NCBI RefSeq assembly: GCF_002165575.1
Contig: NZ_MXQF01000017.1
Coordinates: 1-64,000, forward strand
Source: Pseudoalteromonas sp. A601
Lineage (GTDB): Bacteria; Pseudomonadota; Gammaproteobacteria; Enterobacterales; Alteromonadaceae
DNA length: 64,000 nt
Direction: 5' to 3'
A program made the translations under genes and the position numbers. Below, in pieces: positions 17,076-26,631 of the stretch (the stretch's first letter is position 1; every line of letters starts with the position of its first letter). The notes under the pieces are model-generated. The model saw nothing but the letters and a program-made list of their open reading frames with translations, made no database searches and was not told where the DNA came from.

Positions 17076-20048
17076 ATGAACATAAAATTAAATAAAATAA
17101 GCTCTGCACTGCAAAATCGTCGGTCATATTTACCTTTGTATAGTGCCGCGTTAGCCGCATTTTTAGCTGCACCAAACATTCATGCTCAGGAAGTTCAAGC
17201 TGATGATGACCTTGAAGTTATCCAAGTAAGCGGTATACGCAGTGCGCTGACAAGCGCACTTTTAGAAAAGCGTGATTCAAATAATTTAGTCGAAATTATC
17301 GAGGCCGAAGATATTGGTAAATTGCCTGATCAAAATCTTGCGGAGGTTTTAGAAAATGTAACTGGTGTGCAAATTACACGCACTGCGGGTGTTGGCACAG
17401 GTGTACAAATCCGTGGTACTAACGCTAACCGCACTGAAATAAATGGCGTATCAACTGTTGGCTCTGGAGCGGGTCGTAGTGGAATTAATTTTGAGGATGT
17501 ATCAGCTTCCATTATTGCCGGTGTCGAAGTTACAAAATCGCCAGATGCAAAAACCATTGAAGGCTCTGTAGGCGGTACTATTAACTTGCGTACAATTCGC
17601 CCACTTCAATTAAGTGAACCTCTCGCATCAGTTAGAGTACAAGGTGAATCTAGTAGCCTGTCAACCGATGGTATAAAACCTCGTCTTTCTGGCACATATG
17701 GTGATAATTGGTTTACTGAACATGGTGAGTTTGGCGTTGTAATTAGTGCAAGTTATGCTGAAAAAGATGTAACCGCTTTTCGTCCGCGTGTTGACCGTGA
17801 TAACGTGATTACTTCAGATGGTGGTACTGCAAACGCTCAAGATTTTGATTTTTTAGGTATTCAGTTTCTAAACCAAGATTACGATAATCACGAGTATGAG
17901 ACTAAGAATATATCAGGCTCATTTGAATGGGCTCCAAATTCTGACTCAAAACTTTATTTTGACGCCACTATAAATGATCAACAACGCTATGCTGAAGGTG
18001 TAGCAATACAAGCATCCGGTGTCAGTGATGTTATTGGTGTAGGTGTTCCAACAGCATTTGAAACAGTTAATTTTGGCACCTTGAATGGCCAAAACCTAGG
18101 TAGTATTCAAGCGGCTACTCAAGGGGTTATTCCTGTTGAAGATGGTGGTGGCGATCCAAACTTACGTGTTAATGCTGATACCAGCTCTCGGGTAACAAAA
18201 AGCGAAATATTTAGACTTGGTGGAGAGTGGCAAGGTGACAACCTTAAAGTAGTTGTTGAAGCATCAACATCAACGTCTGATTCATCAAACCCAAGCATCA
18301 ACACCAGACTTAACTTTATAAACCCAAATGCTGCACTTAATTCATCTAATGAAAATGGCACACCATTTATTTATGACTTAACTGGAGGTTCACTCGCATT
18401 TGGTGTTGCATTCGATGAGGCGAACTCCCCAACAGTCGCAGATATGATGAACCCAGCAAATTATATGCTGCGTGATGTACAATCCGCTCGCGATAAAACA
18501 GAAAACACTGAAGACGCTTTTCGTGTTGATCTAACTTACGGTTTAGATTGGTCAATATTTACTAGTATAGATTTCGGATTACGCCACAGTAAAGCAACGA
18601 GTATGACAGATCAAATCCGCTCTAATGTGGGTTTAAGAACAGCAGCAGATAGCCCGCGAGGTGACTTATTTGCTGAACTGCTAATTGCGGGTCCAGATAA
18701 CTTTGGCGATGCTGATGGTAGAGAGTTATTTGTAAGTGATTTTCTCATGGTAAACCCTGAGATGGTTTCAGCCGATCAAGATAATGTGTTACGTATTTTA
18801 AACGATGCAGTAACCGCCCATGGCGGATCAACACCTATTACAGCGCCAACGTCTGAAGTAAGTGCATTTTTTGATATTGAAGAAACGACAAACGCACTTT
18901 ACGCCCAAGCAAACTTTTCAACCGATTATATACGCGGTAACGTGGGTGTGCGATATTTAGAAACAGAAGTAACCTCTACTGGTAATTCTGTTACTACCGA
19001 TACGGATGGCAACCCCACAGTATCAAAGGTCACAAACGTAGGTGATTACAGCTTTTTCTTACCGCGCATTAACCTTGTTGGCGATGTAACAGAGGACTTA
19101 GTTCTTCGTGCTGGTTGGGGGAAAGATATACGCCGCCCTGACTTTAATGATCTTTCAACTTCGGTAACGTATAGCACTAGCCCTAACCCACCGGTTTCAG
19201 TTGGTAACCCTAACTTAGAACCCGAAGAGGTGACTTCATTTGATCTTTCAGCCGAATGGTATTTCGCACAAGCCAGTGTATTTAGTATTGGCTATTTTCA
19301 TAAAACACGTAACAACCTATTTGCTAATCAACAAGTCGACCCATATGAAGACCCAGAAACAGGGTACCGTGATACAACAGGCCCTGATTGCGAACAAGGG
19401 GGGATTTGGAACCCTATTGCTGATATTAATGTATTTGGCCCTGTGGGCGTGGGTGTTTGTGTACCTTGGTCAACAACGATCAATGACACTGGCGAAACCA
19501 CTCAAGAAGGTGTTGAAATGGCGGTTCAGTATGACTTATCTAGCTTTGAAAGTGAGTTAGGTTGGGCATCAGGTTTTGGTGTTTTAGCAAACTATACGTA
19601 TCAAAAGTTTGATGGCGGTGAAGCATTAGATTATGCCGCAAGTCGTCCAAATGAGGTATTTGCAGCAACAACGGGGATTGACGGAATTGAAGTCTCAGCG
19701 CTGCATGGGCTCCCAGATTTATCTGAAACCGCCTATAACTTCACCTTGTATTACGAAAAATTTGGCCTAAGTGCAAGAATGCGTTACACCTGGCGTGAAG
19801 CATATCGTTCTGAAGATTTCGGCAGTACAACTACATACCCATGGGGCTTCATGGTTGTACAAGAAGACAGAGGGCAACTTAATGCCAGCATTAGTTATGA
19901 TGTAACAGAGCAGCTAAACATTGGCATCGAAGGGGTTAATTTAACCGAGTCCGAAGTGGCTCAATCTTGTGTCAATGGCGGAGCATTACTTTGTTTCCAA
20001 GGTCTTACTGATCGCCGCATTACTTTTGGTGCAAGTTACCGCTGGTAA
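17076..20048 (+). CDS. TonB-dependent receptor, IRSAL class (sugar uptake)
   Basis: A large outer-membrane receptor of the class common in Xanthomonas, Caulobacter and marine gammaproteobacteria, often used for oligosaccharide uptake. An in-frame ATG lies at 17028, but ATG 17076 has AAAGGG six bases upstream and gives a sensible signal peptide (cut near IHA/QEV), leaving 990 residues. The N-terminal DLEVIQVSGIRSAL is the class signature and TonB box region. The plug follows (LPDQNLAEVLENVTGVQITR, VQIRGTNANRTEINGV, SVGGTINLRT), then the barrel, ending in FGASYRW. A LacI-type operator precedes it, and it diverges from the mannonate operon. It probably imports the oligosaccharide that operon consumes. 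Confidence 0.9.
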   Translation: MNIKLNKISSALQNRRSYLPLYSAALAAFLAAPNIHAQEVQADDDLEVIQVSGIRSALTSALLEKRDSNNLVEIIEAEDIGKLPDQNLAEVLENVTGVQITRTAGVGTGVQIRGTNANRTEINGVSTVGSGAGRSGINFEDVSASIIAGVEVTKSPDAKTIEGSVGGTINLRTIRPLQLSEPLASVRVQGESSSLSTDGIKPRLSGTYGDNWFTEHGEFGVVISASYAEKDVTAFRPRVDRDNVITSDGGTANAQDFDFLGIQFLNQDYDNHEYETKNISGSFEWAPNSDSKLYFDATINDQQRYAEGVAIQASGVSDVIGVGVPTAFETVNFGTLNGQNLGSIQAATQGVIPVEDGGGDPNLRVNADTSSRVTKSEIFRLGGEWQGDNLKVVVEASTSTSDSSNPSINTRLNFINPNAALNSSNENGTPFIYDLTGGSLAFGVAFDEANSPTVADMMNPANYMLRDVQSARDKTENTEDAFRVDLTYGLDWSIFTSIDFGLRHSKATSMTDQIRSNVGLRTAADSPRGDLFAELLIAGPDNFGDADGRELFVSDFLMVNPEMVSADQDNVLRILNDAVTAHGGSTPITAPTSEVSAFFDIEETTNALYAQANFSTDYIRGNVGVRYLETEVTSTGNSVTTDTDGNPTVSKVTNVGDYSFFLPRINLVGDVTEDLVLRAGWGKDIRRPDFNDLSTSVTYSTSPNPPVSVGNPNLEPEEVTSFDLSAEWYFAQASVFSIGYFHKTRNNLFANQQVDPYEDPETGYRDTTGPDCEQGGIWNPIADINVFGPVGVGVCVPWSTTINDTGETTQEGVEMAVQYDLSSFESELGWASGFGVLANYTYQKFDGGEALDYAASRPNEVFAATTGIDGIEVSALHGLPDLSETAYNFTLYYEKFGLSARMRYTWREAYRSEDFGSTTTYPWGFMVVQEDRGQLNASISYDVTEQLNIGIEGVNLTESEVAQSCVNGGALLCFQGLTDRRITFGASYRW

Positions 20049-20077
20049 ACTTAACACTTCTAGATGATATAAATAGC

Positions 20078-20106
20078 GGCCATATATGAATATGGTCCAT
20101 TTTTTA
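20078..20106 (+). terminator. terminator after the TonB receptor gene
   Basis: GGCCATAT and ATATGGTCC pair with one bulged base around an ATGA loop, followed by ATTTTTT. It lies 30 bases after the receptor stop codon and 45 bases before the next gene, so read-through may be partial. Confidence 0.6.
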
Positions 20107-20150
20107 ACTTCAAAACATAGCTTATGCACACTTGCTGGAGATCACATAAT

Positions 20151-21131
20151 ATGAAGATCAGGACACTATTTTTGAGTACAATTGTATTGCTTGCATTCAC
20201 TTTTACCGCCAAATCACAAACTGCTTATACCTTAAAAAATAATGATGTAACTGTCATCAAAGGCGTGCTTACAAGTACAACACTCACTGATGCTACAGGT
20301 GATAATTATCGTCCTTCGGTTATTATTCCCAATAAACTCGATGGACAAGTTATCAAAAAAATTGGCAATAATGCCTTTCAAGCCAATGGCCTAAAAGCCG
20401 TAGGCTTACCTTCAGGGCTCACCGCTATTGGCGATTTTGCTTTTCAAAATAATCGTATATCAAGTGTCGAATTACCTTCTGGCTTAACATCAATCGGCAA
20501 AGGTGCTTTTGAATTTAACACACTAACCCGTGTAGATTTACCTGCGGGGATCACAACTGTTAGCAAAGGTGCGTTTGCAACAAATAGTATTAATCATGTA
20601 ACCTGGCCTACAGGACTTAAAAGCGTCCAAGGCAGTGCTTTTAGAGATAACAGCCTAGTTATTGTCGACTTGCCAAAAGGTGTAATATCTATTGGGGATT
20701 TTGCTTTTCAAAATAACCGTATAACCCGTGTAACTTTTCCGTCAGGTATCACAACCATTGAAGATAGCGCTTTTAATGTTAATTTTTTAATCACAGTGGA
20801 TTTACCCGCAGGACTTAAAACCATTGAAGAAAGTGCTTTTCGAGATAATCGTTTAACCCACTTAAACTTACCGAAAGAGCTTGAGTATATTGGTGAAAAA
20901 GCGTTTTTGGCTAATCGCCTTAGTCAGGTGGATTTACCTGATGGAGTGACCTATATTGGAAAAGACACGTTTAAAATCAATAGCGACTTTAACAACTTTG
21001 TTTTACCAAAAGGTACCACAGCAAGTACTCCTCTAAAGTGGCAAGCAAGTGATGGCACAATTTTAAATTCAAAGCATATTGTTTCAACGGATAGCTTTGG
21101 CAAGAGTTATAAGGCTATTACTCTCGATTAA
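20151..21131 (+). CDS. secreted BspA-type leucine-rich repeat protein (LRR_5)
   Basis: A 326-residue exported protein built of BspA-like leucine-rich repeats. The chosen start ATG 20151 has TGGAG ten bases upstream and gives a signal peptide (cut near AKS/QTA); a longer frame from 20124 lacks this. About nine repeats of roughly 23 residues follow between residues 55 and 290. Each fits the pattern: small-polar-IG..AF..N.L..V.LP.G (for example IGDFAFQNNRISSVELPSG). Such repeats bind proteins or surfaces in other bacteria. It follows the IRSAL receptor on the same strand, so it may be co-regulated with the sugar cluster and might help capture a substrate or attach to algae. The role is inferred. 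The repeats are very regular, suggesting expansion by internal duplication. Confidence 0.8.
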   Translation: MKIRTLFLSTIVLLAFTFTAKSQTAYTLKNNDVTVIKGVLTSTTLTDATGDNYRPSVIIPNKLDGQVIKKIGNNAFQANGLKAVGLPSGLTAIGDFAFQNNRISSVELPSGLTSIGKGAFEFNTLTRVDLPAGITTVSKGAFATNSINHVTWPTGLKSVQGSAFRDNSLVIVDLPKGVISIGDFAFQNNRITRVTFPSGITTIEDSAFNVNFLITVDLPAGLKTIEESAFRDNRLTHLNLPKELEYIGEKAFLANRLSQVDLPDGVTYIGKDTFKINSDFNNFVLPKGTTASTPLKWQASDGTILNSKHIVSTDSFGKSYKAITLD

Positions 21132-21143
21132 ATAACCTACCCC

Positions 21144-21193
21144 AGCAACCATAGTGTTGAGGTCAGCTTAGCTGATATAGCACAATGGTTGCT
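21144..21193. terminator. long hairpin between convergent genes
   Basis: AGCAACCAT (21144-21152) pairs with ATGGTTGCT (21185-21193), and an inner hairpin TCAGC-TTA-GCTGA lies between them. It sits between the ends of the LRR gene and the MATE gene and probably terminates both. Confidence 0.6.
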
Positions 21194-21214
21194 TTATCTT
21201 CATTACTACTTTCG

Positions 21215-22537
21215 CTATAAATCTAGGATAAACGCTTTTTTATAGCGATAAAACGGAATTGTTTTAAGCAGCTCTTCAATGGGTAGTAATGCGAAAGCCC
21301 AAAAAATTGAAACCTCAAAATACAAAACTAATAATGCACACACAGGTAATGCTATAACCCACTGCGTAACAAAATGAACTTTTAGCACTAAATTACTCTT
21401 ACCCAATGCACGAAGTATGTTTCCTGCCACTGTATTGTAGGCTCTAATGATAGGCCAAATGATATATAAGGGTGCAATAATCATTAATGCGATTTGCGTT
21501 TCTTGTTCTATATCGGGATAAATAAACGCCATGTACTGACTCAGTACACTAAACAACCCTGCAATAATAACCGCTAAGAACATGGCAACTTGCGTACTAT
21601 GACGGGAAAATAGTTTTAAATTCCCCGTTTCTTTATGACCTAAAAGTTGGCTAATACTAATTGCAGATGCTTGCGCCCAGGCGTTAGGGAACTGCGTTCC
21701 TGCCCGTAACCAAGGGAAAATTAAGGTGATAGCCACAAATGCATAGAGATCTAATTGAGCAAACAATAATTGATACGCCGTCGAGCCAACACTCAGCAAA
21801 AGGAAATTAGCTGCAATTGGGTATATTTCACAAAACTGCGGCCCAATTTCACGTAAGAATAGTGTTTTTTTAGGGAAGGATAAGTCCGTTTTTTCATCTG
21901 TACCTAATACAACGTAAAAAAATACAGCCCTTAAGCTGATAGCTATCAAGCTCCCCCACGCCGCACCTTCTAAACCAAGCCCTTCATTGTTATTAAACCC
22001 ATTGATCAAAAAGTAGCTAAGTAATGCATTAATGGGTAATTCGAAGATAAAGCCCTTTAAAGAGACTTTAGAGTTACCGCGACCATTACAAAAGGCCGTG
22101 CAAACTTGCGTGTAAGCTGTTATCAAAACAATATACTTAGTAATTGATATATATTGCTCTGCTAATTGCGCTATATCAACATCGTCAGTTATAAACGCAA
22201 TTAAGCTTTCACTGCTCACAGTCAAAATAGCGATACAGCCCAATGCTGTTGAAATACTTATAAAAAGGCCTGACCAATAGGCTATTGTTAAACCCGCTTT
22301 ATTGCCTGAGCCGAACGCTCGCCCGACAAGTAATTGCACCCCATTACCAATAGCGATTTCAAGACCCAGTACAAATGCAATAATTGTGGTAGCAATCCCC
22401 ATAGCGGCAATGGGTACTTCTCCCAACGACGCAACAAGCAATGTATCAATCATCAACATTGATTGGACTAATAATGCATTAAGTGCGAGTGGCCACGCTA
22501 ATGCAAAATTATGCCGAATATACGCACGAGGGCTCAT
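21215..22537 (-). CDS. MATE-family efflux transporter
   Basis: A 12-helix inner-membrane antiporter of the MATE (NorM/DinF) family, exporting cationic compounds against sodium or protons. The 440 residues begin with the standard N-terminal layout, a polar start followed by LAWPLALNALLVQSMLMIDTLLVASLGE and GLEIAIGNGVQLLVGRAFGSGN. The conserved pattern of two six-helix halves is visible (second half starts near FCEIYPIAANFLLLSVGSTAYQ). It lies between the sugar cluster and its lacI gene but on the opposite strand, 85 bases from the lacI operator, so it may share that divergent promoter region. Substrate unknown. Confidence 0.83.
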   Translation of the reverse strand: MSPRAYIRHNFALAWPLALNALLVQSMLMIDTLLVASLGEVPIAAMGIATTIIAFVLGLEIAIGNGVQLLVGRAFGSGNKAGLTIAYWSGLFISISTALGCIAILTVSSESLIAFITDDVDIAQLAEQYISITKYIVLITAYTQVCTAFCNGRGNSKVSLKGFIFELPINALLSYFLINGFNNNEGLGLEGAAWGSLIAISLRAVFFYVVLGTDEKTDLSFPKKTLFLREIGPQFCEIYPIAANFLLLSVGSTAYQLLFAQLDLYAFVAITLIFPWLRAGTQFPNAWAQASAISISQLLGHKETGNLKLFSRHSTQVAMFLAVIIAGLFSVLSQYMAFIYPDIEQETQIALMIIAPLYIIWPIIRAYNTVAGNILRALGKSNLVLKVHFVTQWVIALPVCALLVLYFEVSIFWAFALLPIEELLKTIPFYRYKKAFILDL

Positions 22538-22622
22538 TTGAGGATGACCTATATAAAAAACTTACTTTAGGTGAATTTTAAGGGGTTAACCTTTCCAATT
22601 CAGTGCACACTATAAGCACCGC

Positions 22623-22640
22623 AACTAAATCGATTTAGTT
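22623..22640. promoter_or_regulatory. LacI-type operator before the lacI-family gene
   Basis: AACTAAATCGATTTAGTT is a perfect 18-base palindrome in the divergent region between the MATE gene and the LacI-family gene. It is the best copy of the motif also found before manD and the TonB receptor, suggesting autoregulation. Confidence 0.75.
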
Positions 22641-22707
22641 GATTAAAATATCACAATATTGCAAAATATCAATATTAAACGTATTTAGACTTTTAAAGAA
22701 AATACAG

Positions 22708-23724
22708 ATGCAAAAAAAAATAAAATTAATTGATGTTGCACAGCTCGCCGAAGTTTCAAAAAGTACAGTTTCTCAATACCTAAACGGCCGCTTTGACTAC
22801 ATGTCAGAAAAAACTAAGGAACGAATAAAGCTCGCGATTCAAGAGCTTGATTATGTACCAAACCCTATCGCCCGTAGTTTAAAAATGAATACAACAAAAA
22901 CCATAGGAGTCATTGTTAGGGATATTACCGGTTTTTATACCAGCCGTACGATTCGTGGAATTGACGACTACTGTAAAAAAAGCAATTACAATGTATTGGT
23001 TTACAACACTGATTTTGACTCAGAAATAGAGGCAAAATCATTAGAAACCTTATATCAACTGCGAGTAGACGGGATCATTATTGCTTCATCGGGTAAGAAT
23101 ACTCAGTTAATTGATAAGTATATTAGCAACGGCTTACCGATTGTTCATTTCCAATTAGAGCATGATGGCAATGAAAAAAATATCGTGGTTTCTGATTATC
23201 GAAAAGCCGCTTTCGATGCCACTGAGTATTTAATTAAATTAGGCCACAAACGGATCTGCTTTCTGACTCAAGACTTTCAAAGTATGAAATCAAGAAAAGA
23301 CCGTTACTTAGGCTATTGCGATGCTTTAGAAAAACATAATATTGGGGTAGATAAAGCGTTAGTGCAATATTGGCATCGTGAGTCAGGGTTTGTCCAGACA
23401 CCTAAAAACATGCTTGATGCTCTTAACCCTCCAACCGTATTCTTTACCCAGCACTTACCTATTACCACTGAATTATTAAAAGCTTTAAATAACGAAAATA
23501 TATCCATTCCTGATGATGTATCACTATTAGCATTTGATGAAATTCCAATGGCTGAATACTTAAAAGTGCCTATTACTGTCGTCACTCAAAACCCTTATGA
23601 GGTTGGTAAAGAGGCAACGAAATTACTGCTTGATAACATTAGTAACAACGACGCACCGCCGCAAAAAGTGATTATCCCAAGTGCATTTATCAAAAGGCAG
23701 TCATGTAAAGATGTGTCTAACTAA
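22708..23724 (+). CDS. LacI-family transcriptional regulator
   Basis: A sugar-responsive repressor. The 338-residue protein from ATG 22708 begins with the LacI helix-turn-helix (IKLIDVAQLAEVSKSTVSQYL) and hinge helix (VPNPIARSLK), then a periplasmic-binding-protein-like effector domain (TIGVIVRDITGFYTSRTIRGI to FDEIPMAEYLKVPITVV). An in-frame ATG at 22639 would add 23 residues that do not belong to the family, so it was not used. The motif AACTAAATCGATTTAGTT, of the type LacI proteins bind, occurs before this gene, the mannonate operon and the IRSAL receptor. It is therefore the likely local repressor, with its effector probably a sugar acid of the pathway. Confidence 0.88.
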   Translation: MQKKIKLIDVAQLAEVSKSTVSQYLNGRFDYMSEKTKERIKLAIQELDYVPNPIARSLKMNTTKTIGVIVRDITGFYTSRTIRGIDDYCKKSNYNVLVYNTDFDSEIEAKSLETLYQLRVDGIIIASSGKNTQLIDKYISNGLPIVHFQLEHDGNEKNIVVSDYRKAAFDATEYLIKLGHKRICFLTQDFQSMKSRKDRYLGYCDALEKHNIGVDKALVQYWHRESGFVQTPKNMLDALNPPTVFFTQHLPITTELLKALNNENISIPDDVSLLAFDEIPMAEYLKVPITVVTQNPYEVGKEATKLLLDNISNNDAPPQKVIIPSAFIKRQSCKDVSN

Positions 23725-23865
23725 TTCATTAAAATTGTTTTATTAATTAATCTATGTGTTGATGCAATTTGTCAGCACATATAAGCAATAAAGTGTTCGA
23801 CCGAATAACGTTAAAGATCATTTATAGATCATACTTATTAGCCCTCGCATTAATTACGGGGTCAA

Positions 23866-24408
23866 TTATGAACCTTTACAGTAACAGCCCTTACTATCAG
23901 TGACGACTAAATTTGAGTTAAAACCAGCGGCCAGGTTATCAATGGCGAGCTCAACAAAACCACTGGAAGCAGAACAGGCTAAACCTTGTGAAAGTGGCCC
24001 TGCGTATACCAGCTCTCCACTAGCATCTAACAATACGGCACCTGGAGTATTAGGTAATAAATTAGTAGCTGTTAAAGATTGATTTATAATTTGCACATCA
24101 TAGGTATTTCGCACAGCATGTGTTTGTAGTTGATTCATGTGGCTTACAGCGCGCTTAGAACAACCACATGACTCATCAATAACAATAATTAGCTTAGGAT
24201 TTTCAGAAGGTGACCATTTTATGTTTCGTTTAAATTGTTCTGACCATTTTGATTGGGTCATTTCATTTTGGGGATCAAACGTCGTGATGCTCGCGAGCTG
24301 AAAATACACGAGTCCCGAGACAACCACGACGAGCCAAATCAAAACCAACAGGTAGAGCCTAACTTTCGGGTTATTTAAATTTAGCAATGCTTTGCTCAAG
24401 TACATCAA
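23866..24408 (-). CDS. thioredoxin-fold-like membrane protein (DUF6436-like)
   Basis: A 180-residue protein with one N-terminal membrane helix (about residues 17-38) and a periplasm-facing domain. The sequence [19 protein letters not shown] resembles the first strand and active-site loop of thioredoxin/AhpC folds, but carries C81-G-C83 rather than Cxx[22 protein letters not shown] looks like the cis-Pro and following strand. The C-terminus has another Cys pair (GCYCKGS). I match it from memory to the domain of unknown function DUF6436. Its start overlaps the 3' end of the MCP gene by 38 bases on the same strand, so the two are probably translated together. Reaction unknown; a redox or metal role is possible. 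Confidence 0.55.
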   Translation of the reverse strand: MMYLSKALLNLNNPKVRLYLLVLIWLVVVVSGLVYFQLASITTFDPQNEMTQSKWSEQFKRNIKWSPSENPKLIIVIDESCGCSKRAVSHMNQLQTHAVRNTYDVQIINQSLTATNLLPNTPGAVLLDASGELVYAGPLSQGLACSASSGFVELAIDNLAAGFNSNLVVTDSKGCYCKGS

Positions 24409-25843
24409 TACTCACGTCAATCATCTGCACTTTAGCCGTAAGCTTTTCTACTATTTCAGAGTCGAGTTGTTGGCTCATGCGTAAGCCATCTGCGCTAGCA
24501 GCAATTTGTTCAGTATTGCTTACTTGCTCTGCGACTACTCGAGCCACTGAATCCGTGCTTTTTGCCACCGTGTCAATTTGTTGTGTCATGCCCAAAATAT
24601 TTTCTTTCATAGTGAAGCTAATTTGTGTGAGTTCATTTACTACACTCAAACACTGACTCATAGATTGTGTTGAGGTTTGGCTATTTTTAACCAAATCATT
24701 AAGCGTACGAGCAATTTTATCTGTTGTTGCTTTACTGCTTATGGCCAAAGAGCGGACTTCATCAGCAACCACAGCAAATCCTCTGCCTTGCTCACCCGCT
24801 CTTGCAGCTTCAATTGCTGCATTTAAAGCTAAAAGGTTTGTCTGTTCGGCAATACCTGATATTTCATTGAGCAAATTAGAAATTACATCACCAGCGGCCA
24901 CTAGATGATTAATTTCTTCTTCAGTATGGTTTAAGTGGCCACGTAATTCTTGGCTTTTATCATCTGTTTTTTGCACATCGTTCAACGCATCATCAGCGGC
25001 AAGCGTAATTGCATCGACTTGTTGTTTAAGCACTTCACTTTCTTGTTCAACTAAATTAAAACCCTGTGCAACCGATACCCCGGATTGTGCAATATCGTCC
25101 GTTTGCTGAGCTCTCAGCGCCGCCGCATCAGCTAACTCATCGTGTACAGCCACTAACTCCTGCGAATTAGCATGCAACGAACCGGATTGAACTTTAACTT
25201 GTTCAATTACTTTACTTAAAGTATCTAATAAAGAATTAAAACCCTGAATAACTATATTTTTAGTATCATCAGCACGTACTGATAATTGGATATGCTCAGG
25301 ATCTGCCATTATCTGTTCAGTCGCACTACTTAATGATCGGCCCCCTCTACGTTCTCTTCGCAAAGAGACAGCAATGTAGCCGGCTACGACTGCTTCAGCT
25401 ATAGCATAGAGCGCATGTATCAGTACTGTACTGAAAGCTAATCTATCGGGGTCAAATACATAAAAACCGGAGCCTTGAGTTTGTAAATAATAAAATGAAA
25501 GATGATGCACAGCGACAAAGGCAATGGCAGTTATAAATACCTGCCATTTAACAAACATAATTAACACAGCCAACAAAATAAATATTTCAAAATGCACTTC
25601 AATCAAACCAAAGGTTTGCTGAATGTGTAAAAAAGCAAATAGCATTAGAGATGCGCTGGCAACATGGGCTGTTAAGGCGCTATCTGGCTGTTCTCGTAGC
25701 AACCAAATAGGAAATAAGGTAAGGGGAATACCAACAATTAATGCAGGTATTAGGGTTGAAAAATAAAACCCTAGTGCTAGTGACTCTATAAAGAGTAAAG
25801 TAAATAGAACCGTAAACAAGCGACTAATATGAGTCATACGCAC
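24371..25843 (-). CDS. methyl-accepting chemotaxis protein
   Basis: A transmembrane chemoreceptor that signals through CheW/CheA. The N-terminal 160 residues hold about six hydrophobic helices and no periplasmic sensor domain, so it may sense membrane state or a membrane-soluble cue. A short HAMP-like stretch ([19 protein letters not shown]) follows, then a long coiled coil whose hairpin tip is the hallmark [20 protein letters not shown] (about residues 334-353). There is no C-terminal CheR-binding pentapeptide. The length of 490 residues is ordinary. The downstream thioredoxin-like gene overlaps its end, suggesting translational coupling. Ligand unknown. Confidence 0.9.
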   Translation of the reverse strand: MRMTHISRLFTVLFTLLFIESLALGFYFSTLIPALIVGIPLTLFPIWLLREQPDSALTAHVASASLMLFAFLHIQQTFGLIEVHFEIFILLAVLIMFVKWQVFITAIAFVAVHHLSFYYLQTQGSGFYVFDPDRLAFSTVLIHALYAIAEAVVAGYIAVSLRRERRGGRSLSSATEQIMADPEHIQLSVRADDTKNIVIQGFNSLLDTLSKVIEQVKVQSGSLHANSQELVAVHDELADAAALRAQQTDDIAQSGVSVAQGFNLVEQESEVLKQQVDAITLAADDALNDVQKTDDKSQELRGHLNHTEEEINHLVAAGDVISNLLNEISGIAEQTNLLALNAAIEAARAGEQGRGFAVVADEVRSLAISSKATTDKIARTLNDLVKNSQTSTQSMSQCLSVVNELTQISFTMKENILGMTQQIDTVAKSTDSVARVVAEQVSNTEQIAASADGLRMSQQLDSEIVEKLTAKVQMIDVSIDVLEQSIAKFK

Positions 25844-25946
25844 CCCTAATAAACAACTCTAAACGTTTTGAACCTCCATTTAGATCATTTTAAATCCCTA
25901 ATCCATTAATTATAGCATGCTCCTTACAATGCAAAAAAATGTGTTG

Positions 25947-26498
25947 TCACTTAACGATTTTCAGCACTTTTTTAAACTGCTCTGTGGCTGCTACCTCAGC
26001 CCATTGGAATATCACACTTTCTGCGTTCGAGATTATAGCGCCGGCCTCCTGTAATTGTGCTATTGCAATATCACGATGACGGTCTTGGCGTGAGCATACG
26101 CCATCTGCAATAATAAATACGTTATAGTCCTGTGCCAGTAAGTCTAAACAAGTTTGCAGCACGCAAACATGCGCTTCCATACCAACAACAATAATGTGTG
26201 GCTTTTTATAGCACGCAATTAGTTCTTTGAATCCAGGTTCTTTATACGCGCTAAAATGGATTTTATCAAAATACTGCGCATCTACTAACTGACTTTTTAA
26301 TACCTCATCTGTTTCGCCTAAGCCCTGTTTATACTGTTCTGTGACAAGTGAAGGTACATTAAACAGTACTGCAGCTTGACCCAGCTGCTTAGCAACTTCT
26401 TTTACTTGCTCATAGCGAGTCATTGCTGGTGCGAGTTTTTGTTGAATATCAATGACCAACAAAAGGCTCTGTGCACTTTCTGGTGAAAACACTTTTTT
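25947..26498 (-). CDS. isochorismatase-family cysteine hydrolase (YcaC-like)
   Basis: A cytoplasmic hydrolase of the isochorismatase/nicotinamidase superfamily. ATG 26498 was chosen because AGGGAG lies 6-7 bases upstream; an in-frame start at 26540 would add 14 unrelated residues. The 183-residue protein shows the catalytic triad blocks: LLVIDIQQKL (Asp), a Lys in the central strand region and VVGMEAHVCVLQTCLDL (Cys in HVCV). YcaC-type members have this HVCV motif. Their substrates are poorly known, so no reaction is assigned. It diverges from the large GGDEF/EAL sensor gene and has no other obvious partner. Confidence 0.82.
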   Translation of the reverse strand, partial: KKVFSPESAQSLLLVIDIQQKLAPAMTRYEQVKEVAKQLGQAAVLFNVPSLVTEQYKQGLGETDEVLKSQLVDAQYFDKIHFSAYKEPGFKELIACYKKPHIIVVGMEAHVCVLQTCLDLLAQDYNVFIIADGVCSRQDRHRDIAIAQLQEAGAIISNAESVIFQWAEVAATEQFKKVLKIVK

Positions 26499-26631
26499 CA
26501 TATTCTGCTCCCTGACGTTCAGTCTACTTTGTTGCAACAAAGTTTATAAATACTTAGTAATTAAATCATTACTAACGAATTGCTATGCTATATTTATCTA
26601 TAATAGTAAATTTAGCTGGGTAAACATATAC

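Noticed and set aside
20151..21131. Tandem repeats in the LRR gene considered as a CRISPR or satellite repeat
   Set aside because: The periodicity follows 23-residue protein repeats with diverged codons, without fixed DNA repeats and spacers.
26452..26631. N-terminal extension of the propeller sensor frame
   Set aside because: It overlaps the divergent hydrolase gene, lacks a family match, and a normal signal peptide begins at GTG 26632.
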